The notes below the pieces were generated by a model. The model had not been told where the DNA came from and ran no database searches. It saw nothing but the letters and a program-made list of their open reading frames with translations. Below, in pieces: positions 1 through 8,904 of a stretch of DNA of 64,000 bases (the stretch's first letter is position 1; every line of letters starts with the position of its first letter). The DNA lies in NCBI GenBank assembly GCA_965267605.1, contig OZ254088.1, forward strand, positions 1,116,001 through 1,180,000, read 5' to 3'. Made by a program: the position numbers and the translations under genes. Source of the DNA: G965267605 sp965267605 (lineage in GTDB: Bacteria > Bacteroidota > Bacteroidia > Flavobacteriales_E > Vicingaceae).

Positions 1-538
1 CCTCCTTTAAGACGTAGAGCTCGTCTACTTTCTTGTACCATTTGAATTTACTGTAGTCGTCAACGATGCTTTTTGCACCATTCAGTGCGGCTTGTTGAGC
101 AAGGCGGTACCTATTGATGTTTACACCCATGTGCTTCATTGTAGTAGATATGAAGTATCCGCAGGCGATAAGCCCCTGGTTAGGAACGTCTGTGTATCCA
201 TTAAAGTCCCAGTCTGTGCCATACCAGTGTGGTATGATTTTATTGACCAGGAATTCAGTGAATACTACACCGGCTGAATCAATGCTGATCTCACCTTGAC
301 TTACCTGAAGTCTTAGTTTGTTTCTTAGCTGTAGTGCCTGTGCTTTTCTATCTAGGTATTTAGCATTGTCCTTCAAGGTGATACCATAATCCTCAATCTT
401 GGGACCTAAATCCAGAAATTCTACATGTTGTGCAACCCGAACCGATGGAATTGGTGTGAATTCCTGTTCAGTGTCTTGAAACAGAGATATGCCAGTAATA
501 CACAGGGCTAGTGCGCAAATAAGTGTGATTGATTTCAT
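1..538 (-). CDS. Secreted protein of unknown function, 3' end cut by window edge
   Basis: About 179 codons are visible from an ATG at 538 and run off the left edge without a stop, so the C-terminus is missing. A GGAG sits five bases before the ATG, a rare clear ribosome binding site here. The N-terminus (residues 1-20) is a signal peptide, so the protein is exported. The middle has a WYGTDWDFNG stretch followed by an IACGYFIST segment near residue 126, where the single Cys is preceded by a glycine-rich turn. I recall similar hypothetical proteins in Bacteroidota and suspect a papain/NlpC-P60-like fold with this Cys as nucleophile, but the His partner is not identifiable in the visible part. 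It is separated from the next minus-strand gene by about 60 bases. Function unknown. Confidence 0.7.
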   Translation of the reverse strand, partial: MKSITLICALALCITGISLFQDTEQEFTPIPSVRVAQHVEFLDLGPKIEDYGITLKDNAKYLDRKAQALQLRNKLRLQVSQGEISIDSAGVVFTEFLVNKIIPHWYGTDWDFNGYTDVPNQGLIACGYFISTTMKHMGVNINRYRLAQQAALNGAKSIVDDYSKFKWYKKVDELYVLKE

Positions 539-601
539 GAGTTCTCCAGTTGTTTAACTGTAGAAATGCAGAAATCCTTTTTCGATACACGTTAAAGTAT
601 G

Positions 602-1066
602 TTAATCCTTTCCAGGATTCGGGCTTAGCAAGTCTGGTATCTCCTTTTTTGAAACATACCCGGCCCTTTGCTGTTGAATTTTCAACTGAGGGGACATAAC
701 CACGGTAGTGGGGAACGTAATCTTACCGTTCACTGTACCCAGATACTCGGCAAGTTCATGGTATCTGGATTCAACACGTCCCTTGTACTGTCTGCCAAGA
801 AAGGTCAAATTCTCTTTGCTTTCAGCGTTAAGTTTGATGACGTAAAAGTCTTTATTGAGTTTAGTTGCAACCTTCTTGTCTGCAAAGGTTGACTTCTCCT
901 GCATCTTGCAATACTTACACCAATCGGTGTGAATGAAGACCACAATGGCCCTGGGGCTCTTTCTCAAGCTATCTGAAAGATCCTTCGCTTCTGTCCACCG
1001 TGTCTGGCCAAACAAAAATCCTGTAAATAACAGGCCAAGCAGAGTGGAGGCGAGCCTTAAAGTCAT
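602..1066 (-). CDS. Secreted thioredoxin-like protein
   Basis: 154 residues. Residues 1-20 are a signal peptide ending in FGQ, so the protein works in the periplasm or is membrane-associated. The thioredoxin fold is shown by the HTDWCKYC active-site stretch near residues 46-53 (a CxxC redox pair after an aromatic residue) and by a cis-proline FPTTV motif near residue 118. The family reduces or isomerises disulfides, or delivers electrons to periplasmic partners. Its ATG overlaps the stop of the upstream TonB receptor by four bases (ATGA), so the two are translationally coupled and probably work together. The receptor has a CNVC pair that could be a redox or metal partner; this is inference. 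A member of the DUF255/thioredoxin_7-like branch rather than classic TrxA. Confidence 0.82.
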   Translation of the reverse strand: MTLRLASTLLGLLFTGFLFGQTRWTEAKDLSDSLRKSPRAIVVFIHTDWCKYCKMQEKSTFADKKVATKLNKDFYVIKLNAESKENLTFLGRQYKGRVESRYHELAEYLGTVNGKITFPTTVVMSPQLKIQQQRAGYVSKKEIPDLLSPNPGKD

Positions 1067-3348
1067 TTTAAGGAGTATCTCAATCCAATGAACCCTCTGA
1101 TGCCCTGGTTAGGAGCGAAGACATAAGATGGATCGAAGGTAAGGGCGTTAGGATTGTCAGGAGTAGCAAGTACCTCACCAGCGTTGTTGAAAACGACCTG
1201 GCTATCGAACGGATCGAAAGCTCTTGCAATGCTATTGGAGGGGGGTGTATAGTTAAGCAGATTCTTCACACCACCATAAAGTTGCAAGCCATTCATCCAG
1301 GTCTTGGTGATCTGAATATTCTGGATGCTGAACCATGGCGAAAATTCGGGGCGATCGTCTGTCTCACCTAACAATGGCAGTTTCATAGGGCCGTATAGGT
1401 TTCCTGTGTAATCTACCTTAATGCGGTGTTTAGGAAACTCGTAAGATGCATTCCAGACACCTGTAGCCTGTTCCGTTAGTAATTGTCTTGCCTTAATGTT
1501 TGCTTCTACAGCGTAAACGTCCATCACAGTGGCACCTGCGAGAAGTTTGAGACCGCTTTCAAATGCGACATCCAGGTTCATCGATACACCCTGAGAAACT
1601 GAGTGTCCATCCAGGTTACTATAAATGATCTTGTTGGGGTCCGTTTCATAATCAGGAATGATCTTGTTGGTAAAGTAAGTGTACCATCCGCTGACGTCCA
1701 GACCTATATAAGCTCCGCCTTTCGTGATAAACTTCTTCACAACATTTACGTTCCCATTCCACGACTGTTCGGGAAGCAAATCTCCGATGAATTCAACCTT
1801 TCTTGCTCCTGTTAAAGCGGCATGGTCTTCAGTAAAGACATTCGCTACCCTGTAGCCATTACCAGCACTCAGGCGAAGTACACCCAGCTTGTCTTTTGTT
1901 GATAGCTTGTAGTTAAGGCGCGGGGTAAAGATGTCTCCGTGAATGCTGTTGTGATCATAGCGCATACCCATGAGTAGTGAGTGTTGCTCATTAAGTTTCC
2001 ATTCATCCTGTATGAAGATGCCCGGAAGCTCGCTGATGGAGGGCTGGTTGGTTGGGTTAATGGAATCAAAGGTGGCGGTTGCGGGTGTATTGTCATCGTA
2101 CCACGTATAACGGTATGTGCTTCCAATCAAAAGATCGTGATGCTTGAGTTCCTTATTCCACACCAATTGTCCAAAACCCACATATTGATCAGCAATATAC
2201 CAGGTGTCACCATAAACTGAATTCTGATGATGACCATTGGCGCTGAACATAAAGTTGATCTGTTCCTTTACGGGCAATTGGTAAATGCCAAAGGTTTCCC
2301 ACCGACTCGTGTAAATGCTTTCTCCATATACCTCGGTTCCGCCTCTGTGCTCGTTTCTCCAGTTCATTTCTCCACCCCAGCGGTCTTCGTATACATACCT
2401 TCCAGCGAGAGAAAATACGCGGTTGTCTTTCCGGTCAAATGAGATCTTATTGAAGATGGATATACGGTCTTGTAGTGTCACATCCGTAAATCCATCATTG
2501 TTGTTATCCAGTGGGTTGTCATAAATGAAATAGTTGAGGCCTGTTAGTGCATGTACTTTCTTGCCTAGCTTGTACTTCACACCAAGGTCTGTATTCACTT
2601 CCATCCAACTGGAGGTCATCATGTCGAATGAGAATACGGGTGCATTTACTGGCTTCTTGGTAATCACATTGATTAAACCACCAACCGCTTCGGAGCCATA
2701 CAAGGTAGAAGCAGGGCCTTTAACGATCTCCACACGCTCAATAAGACTTTGTGGGATACCAGTTAATCCATAGACTGTAGAAAGGCCACTAACGATAGGC
2801 ATTCCATCGATGAGTACCATGGTATACGGGCCTTCCAGTCCATTGATGTGAATATCACCTGTATTGCAAACATTACAATTGAGCTGTGGTCGGACCCCAT
2901 TCACATTCTGCATTGACTCAAAGACAGAAGGAGTAGGGTTGGCCGCAAAGAAAGCAGGCGAATAAACTTCCACTGGTACCGGACTTTGTAATCTACTTAT
3001 GGGTTTCATCGTTCCACTTACAACCATAGCATCCAGCGAAGTGGCTGCTTCTTTCAGTGTGGTGGAGAAGCTGACAGAAGGCTTTTCATCACTTACTGTT
3101 ATACTAGATAGTTGAGGTTCGTACCCTAGGAGGGTAACCTCTAGCTTGTAAGTTCCGTTAGGGATGTTGGCCAATCGGTAAGCTCCTTCCTGATTGGTAA
3201 GCGTGCTAAACGATGTGCCTCTTAAGGAAACACTGGTAAATTCCAGGCCTTCGCCTTTTGCTGATTTAATGGTGCCACTGATGGTTCCGGACTGACCGAG
3301 CATCAATTGTGAGCCGATCGCGAGTGTAAATAGAAGTATGTAACGCAC
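1063..3348 (-). CDS. TonB-dependent outer-membrane receptor with carboxypeptidase-like N-terminal domain
   Basis: 761 residues. A signal peptide (1-19) is followed by a carboxypeptidase D regulatory-like beta-sandwich (about 22-105), a plug domain (about 120-235, with VLIDGMPI and the typical VEIVKGPASTLYGSEA motif) and a 22-strand barrel ending in an aromatic/basic C-terminus. It imports a chelated nutrient using TonB/ExbBD energy. The plug holds a CxxC pair (C158, C161), unusual in a receptor. The start is GTG at 3348 because a stop lies three codons upstream. The -7 element TAGATTTG (3369-3376) and a DtxR-type palindrome (3386-3401) precede it, so I infer repression by an iron- or manganese-sensing regulator. 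The substrate is not identified; iron siderophore, manganese or another metal complex are all possible. Confidence 0.9.
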   Translation of the reverse strand: MRYILLFTLAIGSQLMLGQSGTISGTIKSAKGEGLEFTSVSLRGTSFSTLTNQEGAYRLANIPNGTYKLEVTLLGYEPQLSSITVSDEKPSVSFSTTLKEAATSLDAMVVSGTMKPISRLQSPVPVEVYSPAFFAANPTPSVFESMQNVNGVRPQLNCNVCNTGDIHINGLEGPYTMVLIDGMPIVSGLSTVYGLTGIPQSLIERVEIVKGPASTLYGSEAVGGLINVITKKPVNAPVFSFDMMTSSWMEVNTDLGVKYKLGKKVHALTGLNYFIYDNPLDNNNDGFTDVTLQDRISIFNKISFDRKDNRVFSLAGRYVYEDRWGGEMNWRNEHRGGTEVYGESIYTSRWETFGIYQLPVKEQINFMFSANGHHQNSVYGDTWYIADQYVGFGQLVWNKELKHHDLLIGSTYRYTWYDDNTPATATFDSINPTNQPSISELPGIFIQDEWKLNEQHSLLMGMRYDHNSIHGDIFTPRLNYKLSTKDKLGVLRLSAGNGYRVANVFTEDHAALTGARKVEFIGDLLPEQSWNGNVNVVKKFITKGGAYIGLDVSGWYTYFTNKIIPDYETDPNKIIYSNLDGHSVSQGVSMNLDVAFESGLKLLAGATVMDVYAVEANIKARQLLTEQATGVWNASYEFPKHRIKVDYTGNLYGPMKLPLLGETDDRPEFSPWFSIQNIQITKTWMNGLQLYGGVKNLLNYTPPSNSIARAFDPFDSQVVFNNAGEVLATPDNPNALTFDPSYVFAPNQGIRGFIGLRYSLK

Positions 3349-3368
3349 TTTAAACTAATTGATTTAAG

Positions 3369-3376
3369 CAAATCTA
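3369..3376 (-). promoter_or_regulatory. Promoter -7 element of the TonB receptor operon
   Basis: Read on the minus strand this is TAGATTTG, an exact match to the Bacteroidota -7 consensus TAnnTTTG, 20 bases before the GTG start. The -33 position is covered by the palindrome at 3386-3401, so a bound regulator would block the polymerase. Confidence 0.6.
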
Positions 3377-3385
3377 AGTAAAAAG

Positions 3386-3401
3386 TTTAGACATGCCTAA
3401 A
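3386..3401. promoter_or_regulatory. DtxR/MntR-type operator palindrome
   Basis: The 16-base site TTTAGACATGCCTAAA matches its own reverse complement at 14 of 16 positions. It has the TTTAGnCnnGnCTAAA shape of operators bound by metal-dependent DtxR/MntR/TroR-family repressors. It lies just upstream of the -7 element of the TonB receptor, exactly where a repressor would act. The family assignment is from recall of such sites; no regulator gene is in this window. Confidence 0.55.
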
Positions 3402-3430
3402 AATCTAATTAGTTTCCTCTACAAATGCTC

Positions 3431-6025
3431 TTACGCCACGCAGGATGGGAATTGTATGTCGATCCTTGTGCCTGCTGGAGTGCCGGAACGGTCCTTCAGA
3501 TCGTGAACTTTTACTGAGTAGCTATCATCCTCAAGATCGTTTAACAATGAAAGACGGGTTTGCGTGATGCCCATGCCCAGCGATTTGTGTGCTTTACCCA
3601 CGCGGAGAGCCTTAAGCTCCTTGGCTCTTTGGCGCCCAACACCATCATCCTCAATAGAACAAGTGATCAGGTCGCCATATGATTTAAATCTAATGCACAC
3701 ATGACCTTTACCTTCCTTGTTTCCAATGCCATGAACTACAGTGTTCTCCAAGTAGGGTTGTAAGAGCATCGGTGGAATGGTGATTTCTTGCGGTTCAATA
3801 TTTTCGTCTATTTCGATACTGTAGGTGAACTTGTCGTGATAACGTTTCATCTCCAGTTCCAAATACATCTCTAAAAAGTCTATCTCATCCGCCAGGGTTA
3901 TGACCTTGTGTAATGAGTTTTGCAGTACAGACCTCATCAGTCTGGAGAACTCAGAGATAAAGTTTAATGCCGGCTCTACGTTCTTGTCCAGTATGTAGTA
4001 TTGAACAGAGTTCAGGGAATTAAAGATGAAATGTGGATTGATCTGTGAGCTAAGCAACATGGATTGGTACTGGATGGCATGTCGTTTTTCTTCTTCCACT
4101 TTCATGTGAGCCATTTTCTGGTCGGTGATGTCAACCCCAATCCCAACCAGAATGTTTCCAGGTGCACGCTGATCCTGCCATAGGATGCAGCGTTCTCTTC
4201 CATAACGGTCTTTGGTCCAGCTTTCGTAACTACCATGAACCGGAACGAGGCCACGGGCGGCCTGGCTGACGTATTCTTTCCGCTGACGCATATCAGTTCC
4301 ATCATTAAGTGCGTACCACCCGTCTCCTTGAATATCCCCTATGCTGTGTCCCAGACCGCTCTCAACAGACTTGCTGGCAAAGAAGATGTCTCCATTCTCA
4401 TCTGCGGCAAGCACATAGTTGCCAATATTCTTTATGATGGTATCTGCCAGTTGCAGTTGTTCCTGTGATTTTATCAGCTGTTCAAGAACCTGCTGACGGT
4501 CTATCGTAGACGCAATCTGTTGCGCAATAAACTCAACGACCTCCAGGTCATTCTCCGTGAATCGCGTGTCCTGAGCGCCAATAATACCAAGTACTCCGAT
4601 AGTATTCCCCAGATGTTTCATTGGTGCCCCGATGAATTCTCTGTTTGGGTTTTTGGTGGGAGCAAGGTCGTTGATGTCTTGAACATGTATCGAATTGGAT
4701 CCATGAATCACCATATCGGTAAGGATCCTGGATAGCTTTCTTCCCTTTACTTTCTCCTGATCTCTGAAATTCATGAAAGGGAAGCTGAGTTCATCCTTGG
4801 CTTCGTTGTGAAGGGCAAGAAAAAACTGATGGCAGTCAACATAATTGTTCAATTCTCTGCAGATCAACTCGCCCAAGGTTTGGGTGTCACGAATGCCACG
4901 ACCTGCACACCTGGTTATCTTAAGCGCACTTTTAAGCAATCTCTCGGCCCTGCGTTGCTTGGTAACATCAGTGTGAATCCCAAGGCATCCAATTATTTTG
5001 CCCGTTCTATCACGGTAAGGAGCCCCAGAGACAGAAACCTCAATGATCTGTCCATCCTTGCGCTGCAGCTGGATTTCGTACTGATTTGATTTGCCCTGTC
5101 TTCTTTGCTCCATAATCTTATTGAGAGACATGTTTCGTTGATCGCCCGAAACCAATGCGTGTGCACTCAATCCTTGCATTTCAGATTTCTTATATCCCGT
5201 CAATTGGGCAAAACGATCGTTTACGAACTGCACGATTCCATCGTTATCTATAACGGTAATACCCTCAGACATCGAGTTGAGAATCTGGTGACGCATGTCT
5301 ACAGGGATATACTTGAACATGGCAAACTTCCTGAGTGCTATGAAGGATGCAACCGTAAAGATGATGATGAAGGTGGTAGTAATTGGTAGTTCCTGCATCC
5401 CGAATATCATAGGTAAAGCAATCTGAGCAGTGATCCCAACAATAGCAGGAATCAGGTATCCAGCGAATATTGTTGCAGATCTTCTTCTAATGGCCGTGGT
5501 TGACCTTCTTGAATTCCATGCGAACCAACCCAACGCAGAAAATGTGGCTATTCCTTGCACCGCTAGCCAGTAGAGCATCAACTGCTCACCAATTGCATCA
5601 GCATGGGTGCTTAACCAGTGCCATGTGACGGAATAGTCGATCGTTCGTGGATTGATGCCTAGTAGGATTCCGGCAGTGAAATATGTGCCAGGCATGTAGT
5701 TGATTGCCAGGAAGAGTTTACTTCGGCTCCAGGATTTGCAACCAATAAAACTTAACGTGAAATGCAGACCGGTTGCCACTGTTCCAATCGAGAAAGTCCA
5801 GATCCAATCGTACATCCTTGCTGCAAGAGTGGCATCATCTGTAAGCCTTACGGCTCCTTCAAATAATTGCCATGCTGCGGAGAACCCTATAAACCATAAG
5901 AATAAGGTGGTGGTGTACGATTTGGGGAACTTCCATCGAATGTAAATAAGAATAGAAGCTGAAATCAATCCCGGAATAAGTGCCAGAAGCGCAACTGGGA
6001 GATAGTCGAAATCCAACAAATCCAT
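3431..6025 (-). CDS. LytS-type sensor histidine kinase, 7TM-PAS-GAF-PAS
   Basis: 864 residues. Seven hydrophobic segments fill residues 9-232 (a histidine-kinase N-terminal 7TM sensor region). Then come a PAS domain (about 245-365, with NDRFAQLTGY), a GAF domain (about 375-515), a second PAS (about 530-640), a short coiled linker and a His_kinase/HATPase pair. The phospho-accepting His is H665 in QINPHFIFNSLNS, and the ATPase N-box is near residue 761 (LENTVVHG). This is the LytS/YpdA kinase class, which phosphorylates LytTR-type regulators. No LytTR gene is adjacent; the one at the right edge of the window is far away, so the partner is unknown. The leader contains a 31-base dyad (6028-6058) ending two bases before the ATG. 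Confidence 0.9.
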   Translation of the reverse strand: MDLLDFDYLPVALLALIPGLISASILIYIRWKFPKSYTTTLFLWFIGFSAAWQLFEGAVRLTDDATLAARMYDWIWTFSIGTVATGLHFTLSFIGCKSWSRSKLFLAINYMPGTYFTAGILLGINPRTIDYSVTWHWLSTHADAIGEQLMLYWLAVQGIATFSALGWFAWNSRRSTTAIRRRSATIFAGYLIPAIVGITAQIALPMIFGMQELPITTTFIIIFTVASFIALRKFAMFKYIPVDMRHQILNSMSEGITVIDNDGIVQFVNDRFAQLTGYKKSEMQGLSAHALVSGDQRNMSLNKIMEQRRQGKSNQYEIQLQRKDGQIIEVSVSGAPYRDRTGKIIGCLGIHTDVTKQRRAERLLKSALKITRCAGRGIRDTQTLGELICRELNNYVDCHQFFLALHNEAKDELSFPFMNFRDQEKVKGRKLSRILTDMVIHGSNSIHVQDINDLAPTKNPNREFIGAPMKHLGNTIGVLGIIGAQDTRFTENDLEVVEFIAQQIASTIDRQQVLEQLIKSQEQLQLADTIIKNIGNYVLAADENGDIFFASKSVESGLGHSIGDIQGDGWYALNDGTDMRQRKEYVSQAARGLVPVHGSYESWTKDRYGRERCILWQDQRAPGNILVGIGVDITDQKMAHMKVEEEKRHAIQYQSMLLSSQINPHFIFNSLNSVQYYILDKNVEPALNFISEFSRLMRSVLQNSLHKVITLADEIDFLEMYLELEMKRYHDKFTYSIEIDENIEPQEITIPPMLLQPYLENTVVHGIGNKEGKGHVCIRFKSYGDLITCSIEDDGVGRQRAKELKALRVGKAHKSLGMGITQTRLSLLNDLEDDSYSVKVHDLKDRSGTPAGTRIDIQFPSCVA

Positions 6026-6027
6026 AT

Positions 6028-6058
6028 GACGAAGATTTATACAGTATAATCTTACGTC
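6028..6058 (-). promoter_or_regulatory. Large dyad / leader hairpin immediately upstream of the LytS-type kinase
   Basis: The left arm GACG-AAGATT-(T)-ATAC and the right arm GTAT-AATCTT-(A)-CGTC are complementary over 14 pairs with one bulged base on each side and a single central A. It ends two bases before the kinase ATG (6025). As RNA it would form a stem of about 12 pairs just upstream of the start codon; as DNA it is a very good dyad operator. No T-tract follows on either strand, so it is not a terminator. Which level it acts on cannot be told from sequence. Confidence 0.55.
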
Positions 6059-6117
6059 AACTGAATTGGAATGATCTTATGGACTTTCCCAACGTATAAG
6101 TATTCCTACCTAACGCC

Positions 6118-8367
6118 TCAGGATTGAGGGATCTCCACTCCCATGAGGCATACATCGTCAATTTGTTCATATTCTGCCTTCCATTCCATGTATGCCTTCC
6201 TGAAGACCACCTGTTGCTCCTCCATTGTTAGATCCAGATTATCAGCGATAAGCCTCTTTAGATTGGAGTACTTGAACTTCTTTCCTTTTGGTCCGCCAAA
6301 TTGATCTGCAAATCCATCTGAGAAGAGATACACCTTGTCGCCTGGTTTTACATCCAGTGTATGGGTGGTAAAGGGTTTGGTGTGGATGTATTTGCCAACC
6401 GGTTGTTTGTCGCCTTTAACCTCAATGAGCTCTTCATCTTGGAACAGGTACAATGGATTGTTCGCGCCTGCAAACTTCAATTGGGAGCTACTCCTGTTCC
6501 ATGCACATAATGCGATATCCATGCCATCCTGGATATCATCAGAACTCAGGAACTTGTCTTGAAGTTTGGCTCTCACGTGATCCAGTATCTTACCGGGCTC
6601 TTCCAGCTTATATTCATTTACTGCACCGTGGAGCAGGTTAGAGCACATTACACTAACCAAAGCTCCAGGCACTCCATGTCCTGTGCAATCCGCTGCAGCG
6701 AAGAACGAATAGGTGTCATTGCCCTCAACCCAAAAGAAGTCTCCCGAAACGATATCCTTCGGAATGAACATTACAAAACCGGCATCAAGGTACTTTTCAA
6801 AGACCTCACCTGATGGGAATATGGCTTTCTGAAATCGTTCAGCATAGTTGATCGAATCCAGCACCTCTTTATTTCGCTCTTCCAGTTCCGTGCGCTGAAG
6901 CTCCACCTGGTCCTTCTGTGCCGCAATGATCCTTTTCTGTTTCTGACTGGCCCGGAACCGCATGAATGTGAAAATGAGAAGTAAAGCAACGATACCCAAT
7001 CCGATATACAAGCGCAATGTCTGTGAGCGTTCTTGTGCCAGTTGATTTGTGGTAAGCTTCTGTTCTTTCTCTAAAAGCTCAATATTTTTGAGGTGTTTCT
7101 CACTTTCAAGCTCGGTGAGTATTTCATCCAATGCCGCCCTGTGTTCCAGATCATTGATAGAGTCCATCAAGGTTTGATACGTTTTAAGTGAGGCCAGGGC
7201 TTCGCGATGTTGACCTAACATCTCTAGCGCATAAGACTTTCGCTGATGCGCTTTAGCCAATAACAAAGGACTCTGCGTGTCAACCTCATCCAGAATAAGG
7301 TTGGCATACCGCAGAGCTTGTGGGTAATTCTCCATCTTCAGATAGATGCTGCTGATATTGTTGTAGATATTGGCTTGATCCTCAGACCTATGTGCATGTT
7401 TATAGATCTCACCAACCTCATGGTACTGGACCAAAGCTTCCGCGTATTTGCCTTGTTCGATAAGCAAGTTGGTGAGGTTCGATTTCACATAAGCTGTTGC
7501 AAGCGGGTCCTTTCCCTGGTTCATTGCACGCATGGCACTGTCGTAGTATTGTTGAGCCATTTCGAAATCCTTGACCCCATAGAAATAGCTGCCAATAGCG
7601 TTGTAACTATGTCCAATGAAGATCACATTATCAATGGTCTGAAATACCCTGAGCGCTTCCTTTGCAAATTCCAGCGCTGATTCATGCTTTTTCGTTTGTG
7701 CTGAAATAGAGCTTAGGCCAATAGCAAGGTAGCCGGCTTGCATAGAGTCACCCAGGGCATAGTATGCATCCTTGGCAATTAGAAAGTAATGGGCAGCCTT
7801 ATCAAATTGATTCATCTTGTTATAAGCGGATCCGATATTGTTCGCGCAGATAGCTCTGGTTTTCTGTATGTCCCAACGTTCGCACAAACCGATAGCTGTT
7901 TTCCATGTTTCAATTGCCTTGTTTCGAAGCTTCATTCTGCTGTAGGCGTTCCCCATGTTACTAATGGCGATGAGCTTTGCCTTGGGAAATAAGGTGTCTG
8001 GATCCAGCCGGTCTGCTTTAAAGAAATGATCGAGACCTTTCTCTGGAGCGTCATGGTAATTGTAGCTCGTACCCAGGTTGATGTTGAGATTAATCTGTCC
8101 ACGCAGGTAACCTAATTTCTTTGCGATCTCCATGCCTTCTACGTAATAGGAAAGGCATTTGGCAGAATCAGTATGAGCGTAGAGATTGATCAGGTTCTTA
8201 AGCGCGTGAACACTCAGTGTATCAGAGCGATGGTGCTCCAACACTTTTTGCAAAGAATCTCTTTTGTGCTCGTTGATTTGCCCGAACACTCCGGACGATA
8301 GTAGAAAAAGAAGTAGAAGTAATCTATTCACCGGAGTTGTTTTCTGATCCGTATTTTTCGGCTTCAT
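6118..8367 (-). CDS. TPR protein with C-terminal SpoIIE/PP2C phosphatase
   Basis: About 749 residues. Signal peptide, then tetratricopeptide repeats over about residues 40-430, one membrane segment (LYIGLGIVALLLIF) near 455, a coiled coil, and a SpoIIE-type PP2C serine phosphatase domain at the C-terminus. Visible motifs are FIPKDIVSGDFFW, AADCTGHGVPGA (metal-binding Asp and Gly) and LFSDGFADQFGG. The architecture fits a sensor that receives signals through the repeats and dephosphorylates a cytoplasmic anti-anti-sigma-like partner. I chose ATG 8367, which overlaps the upstream gene by 44 bases; GTG 8331, overlapping it by eight bases (GTGAATAG), gives an equally good signal peptide (NRLLLLLFLLSSGVFGQ). 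An ATG at 8499 would put an unlikely extra 44 residues before the signal peptide. Two more phosphatases of this type lie at 24.9-29.2 kb. Confidence 0.88.
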   Translation of the reverse strand: MKPKNTDQKTTPVNRLLLLLFLLSSGVFGQINEHKRDSLQKVLEHHRSDTLSVHALKNLINLYAHTDSAKCLSYYVEGMEIAKKLGYLRGQINLNINLGTSYNYHDAPEKGLDHFFKADRLDPDTLFPKAKLIAISNMGNAYSRMKLRNKAIETWKTAIGLCERWDIQKTRAICANNIGSAYNKMNQFDKAAHYFLIAKDAYYALGDSMQAGYLAIGLSSISAQTKKHESALEFAKEALRVFQTIDNVIFIGHSYNAIGSYFYGVKDFEMAQQYYDSAMRAMNQGKDPLATAYVKSNLTNLLIEQGKYAEALVQYHEVGEIYKHAHRSEDQANIYNNISSIYLKMENYPQALRYANLILDEVDTQSPLLLAKAHQRKSYALEMLGQHREALASLKTYQTLMDSINDLEHRAALDEILTELESEKHLKNIELLEKEQKLTTNQLAQERSQTLRLYIGLGIVALLLIFTFMRFRASQKQKRIIAAQKDQVELQRTELEERNKEVLDSINYAERFQKAIFPSGEVFEKYLDAGFVMFIPKDIVSGDFFWVEGNDTYSFFAAADCTGHGVPGALVSVMCSNLLHGAVNEYKLEEPGKILDHVRAKLQDKFLSSDDIQDGMDIALCAWNRSSSQLKFAGANNPLYLFQDEELIEVKGDKQPVGKYIHTKPFTTHTLDVKPGDKVYLFSDGFADQFGGPKGKKFKYSNLKRLIADNLDLTMEEQQVVFRKAYMEWKAEYEQIDDVCLMGVEIPQS

Positions 8368-8875
8368 ATGCCCGAAGGGCTGCCTCGTTTTCAGGAGATC
8401 GATCTTTTCTATAGTTGATGAGCAGCCTACCATACTCCGGATCATCTCTGTATTGAATATCAATGAGCGATTGCTCTGGGATGGCCCAAAGGGTTCCACA
8501 AATTAACCCGGCAATCGCCAGCCGTAGCCCCAGCTTCCTAAACCCTCCTTCAAGTTCAGTAAATGTGTCTCGATGAAGAAACACCAACCCCAATACAAGA
8601 ATTGAAGTCAATGTTCCAAAAGCTGCCAAAAGTTCCCCATGTGGCCAGTGCATATACCTGAACAGCGTTCCGGCAGAGCAAGCCCCTAGTGCTAATCCAT
8701 ATGGAATCAATCGCCAATTACGATAACGCCTGCTAAGAACAGAATACTTGGCGAAGTAAACGTTCGCCATTACTAACAGAGAAACCGTGGTTAGCATTCC
8801 TGCTCCCGGGAAGTGGAACAAGTGCATGACCAGGGAGATTACAAATCCGCAAATGAGGGTTAGCTCCAGTAACAT
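8324..8875 (-). CDS. Small integral membrane protein, unknown function
   Basis: 183 residues with four or five hydrophobic segments (about 3-20, 24-41, 58-75, 82-100, 115-132) and a polar, charged C-terminal tail of about 45 residues that should face the cytoplasm. The HLFHFPGAG and FRYMHWPHG stretches between helices resemble the paired histidine/tryptophan loops of GldL-related membrane proteins in Bacteroidota, but the similarity is weak and I do not assign it. Its end overlaps the start of the TPR-SpoIIE phosphatase, so the two are co-transcribed and possibly coupled. Function unknown. Confidence 0.75.
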   Translation of the reverse strand: MLLELTLICGFVISLVMHLFHFPGAGMLTTVSLLVMANVYFAKYSVLSRRYRNWRLIPYGLALGACSAGTLFRYMHWPHGELLAAFGTLTSILVLGLVFLHRDTFTELEGGFRKLGLRLAIAGLICGTLWAIPEQSLIDIQYRDDPEYGRLLINYRKDRSPENEAALRAYEAEKYGSENNSGE

Positions 8876-8904
8876 GAAATAAATATAGTAAACGGGTTCA
8901 TGTG

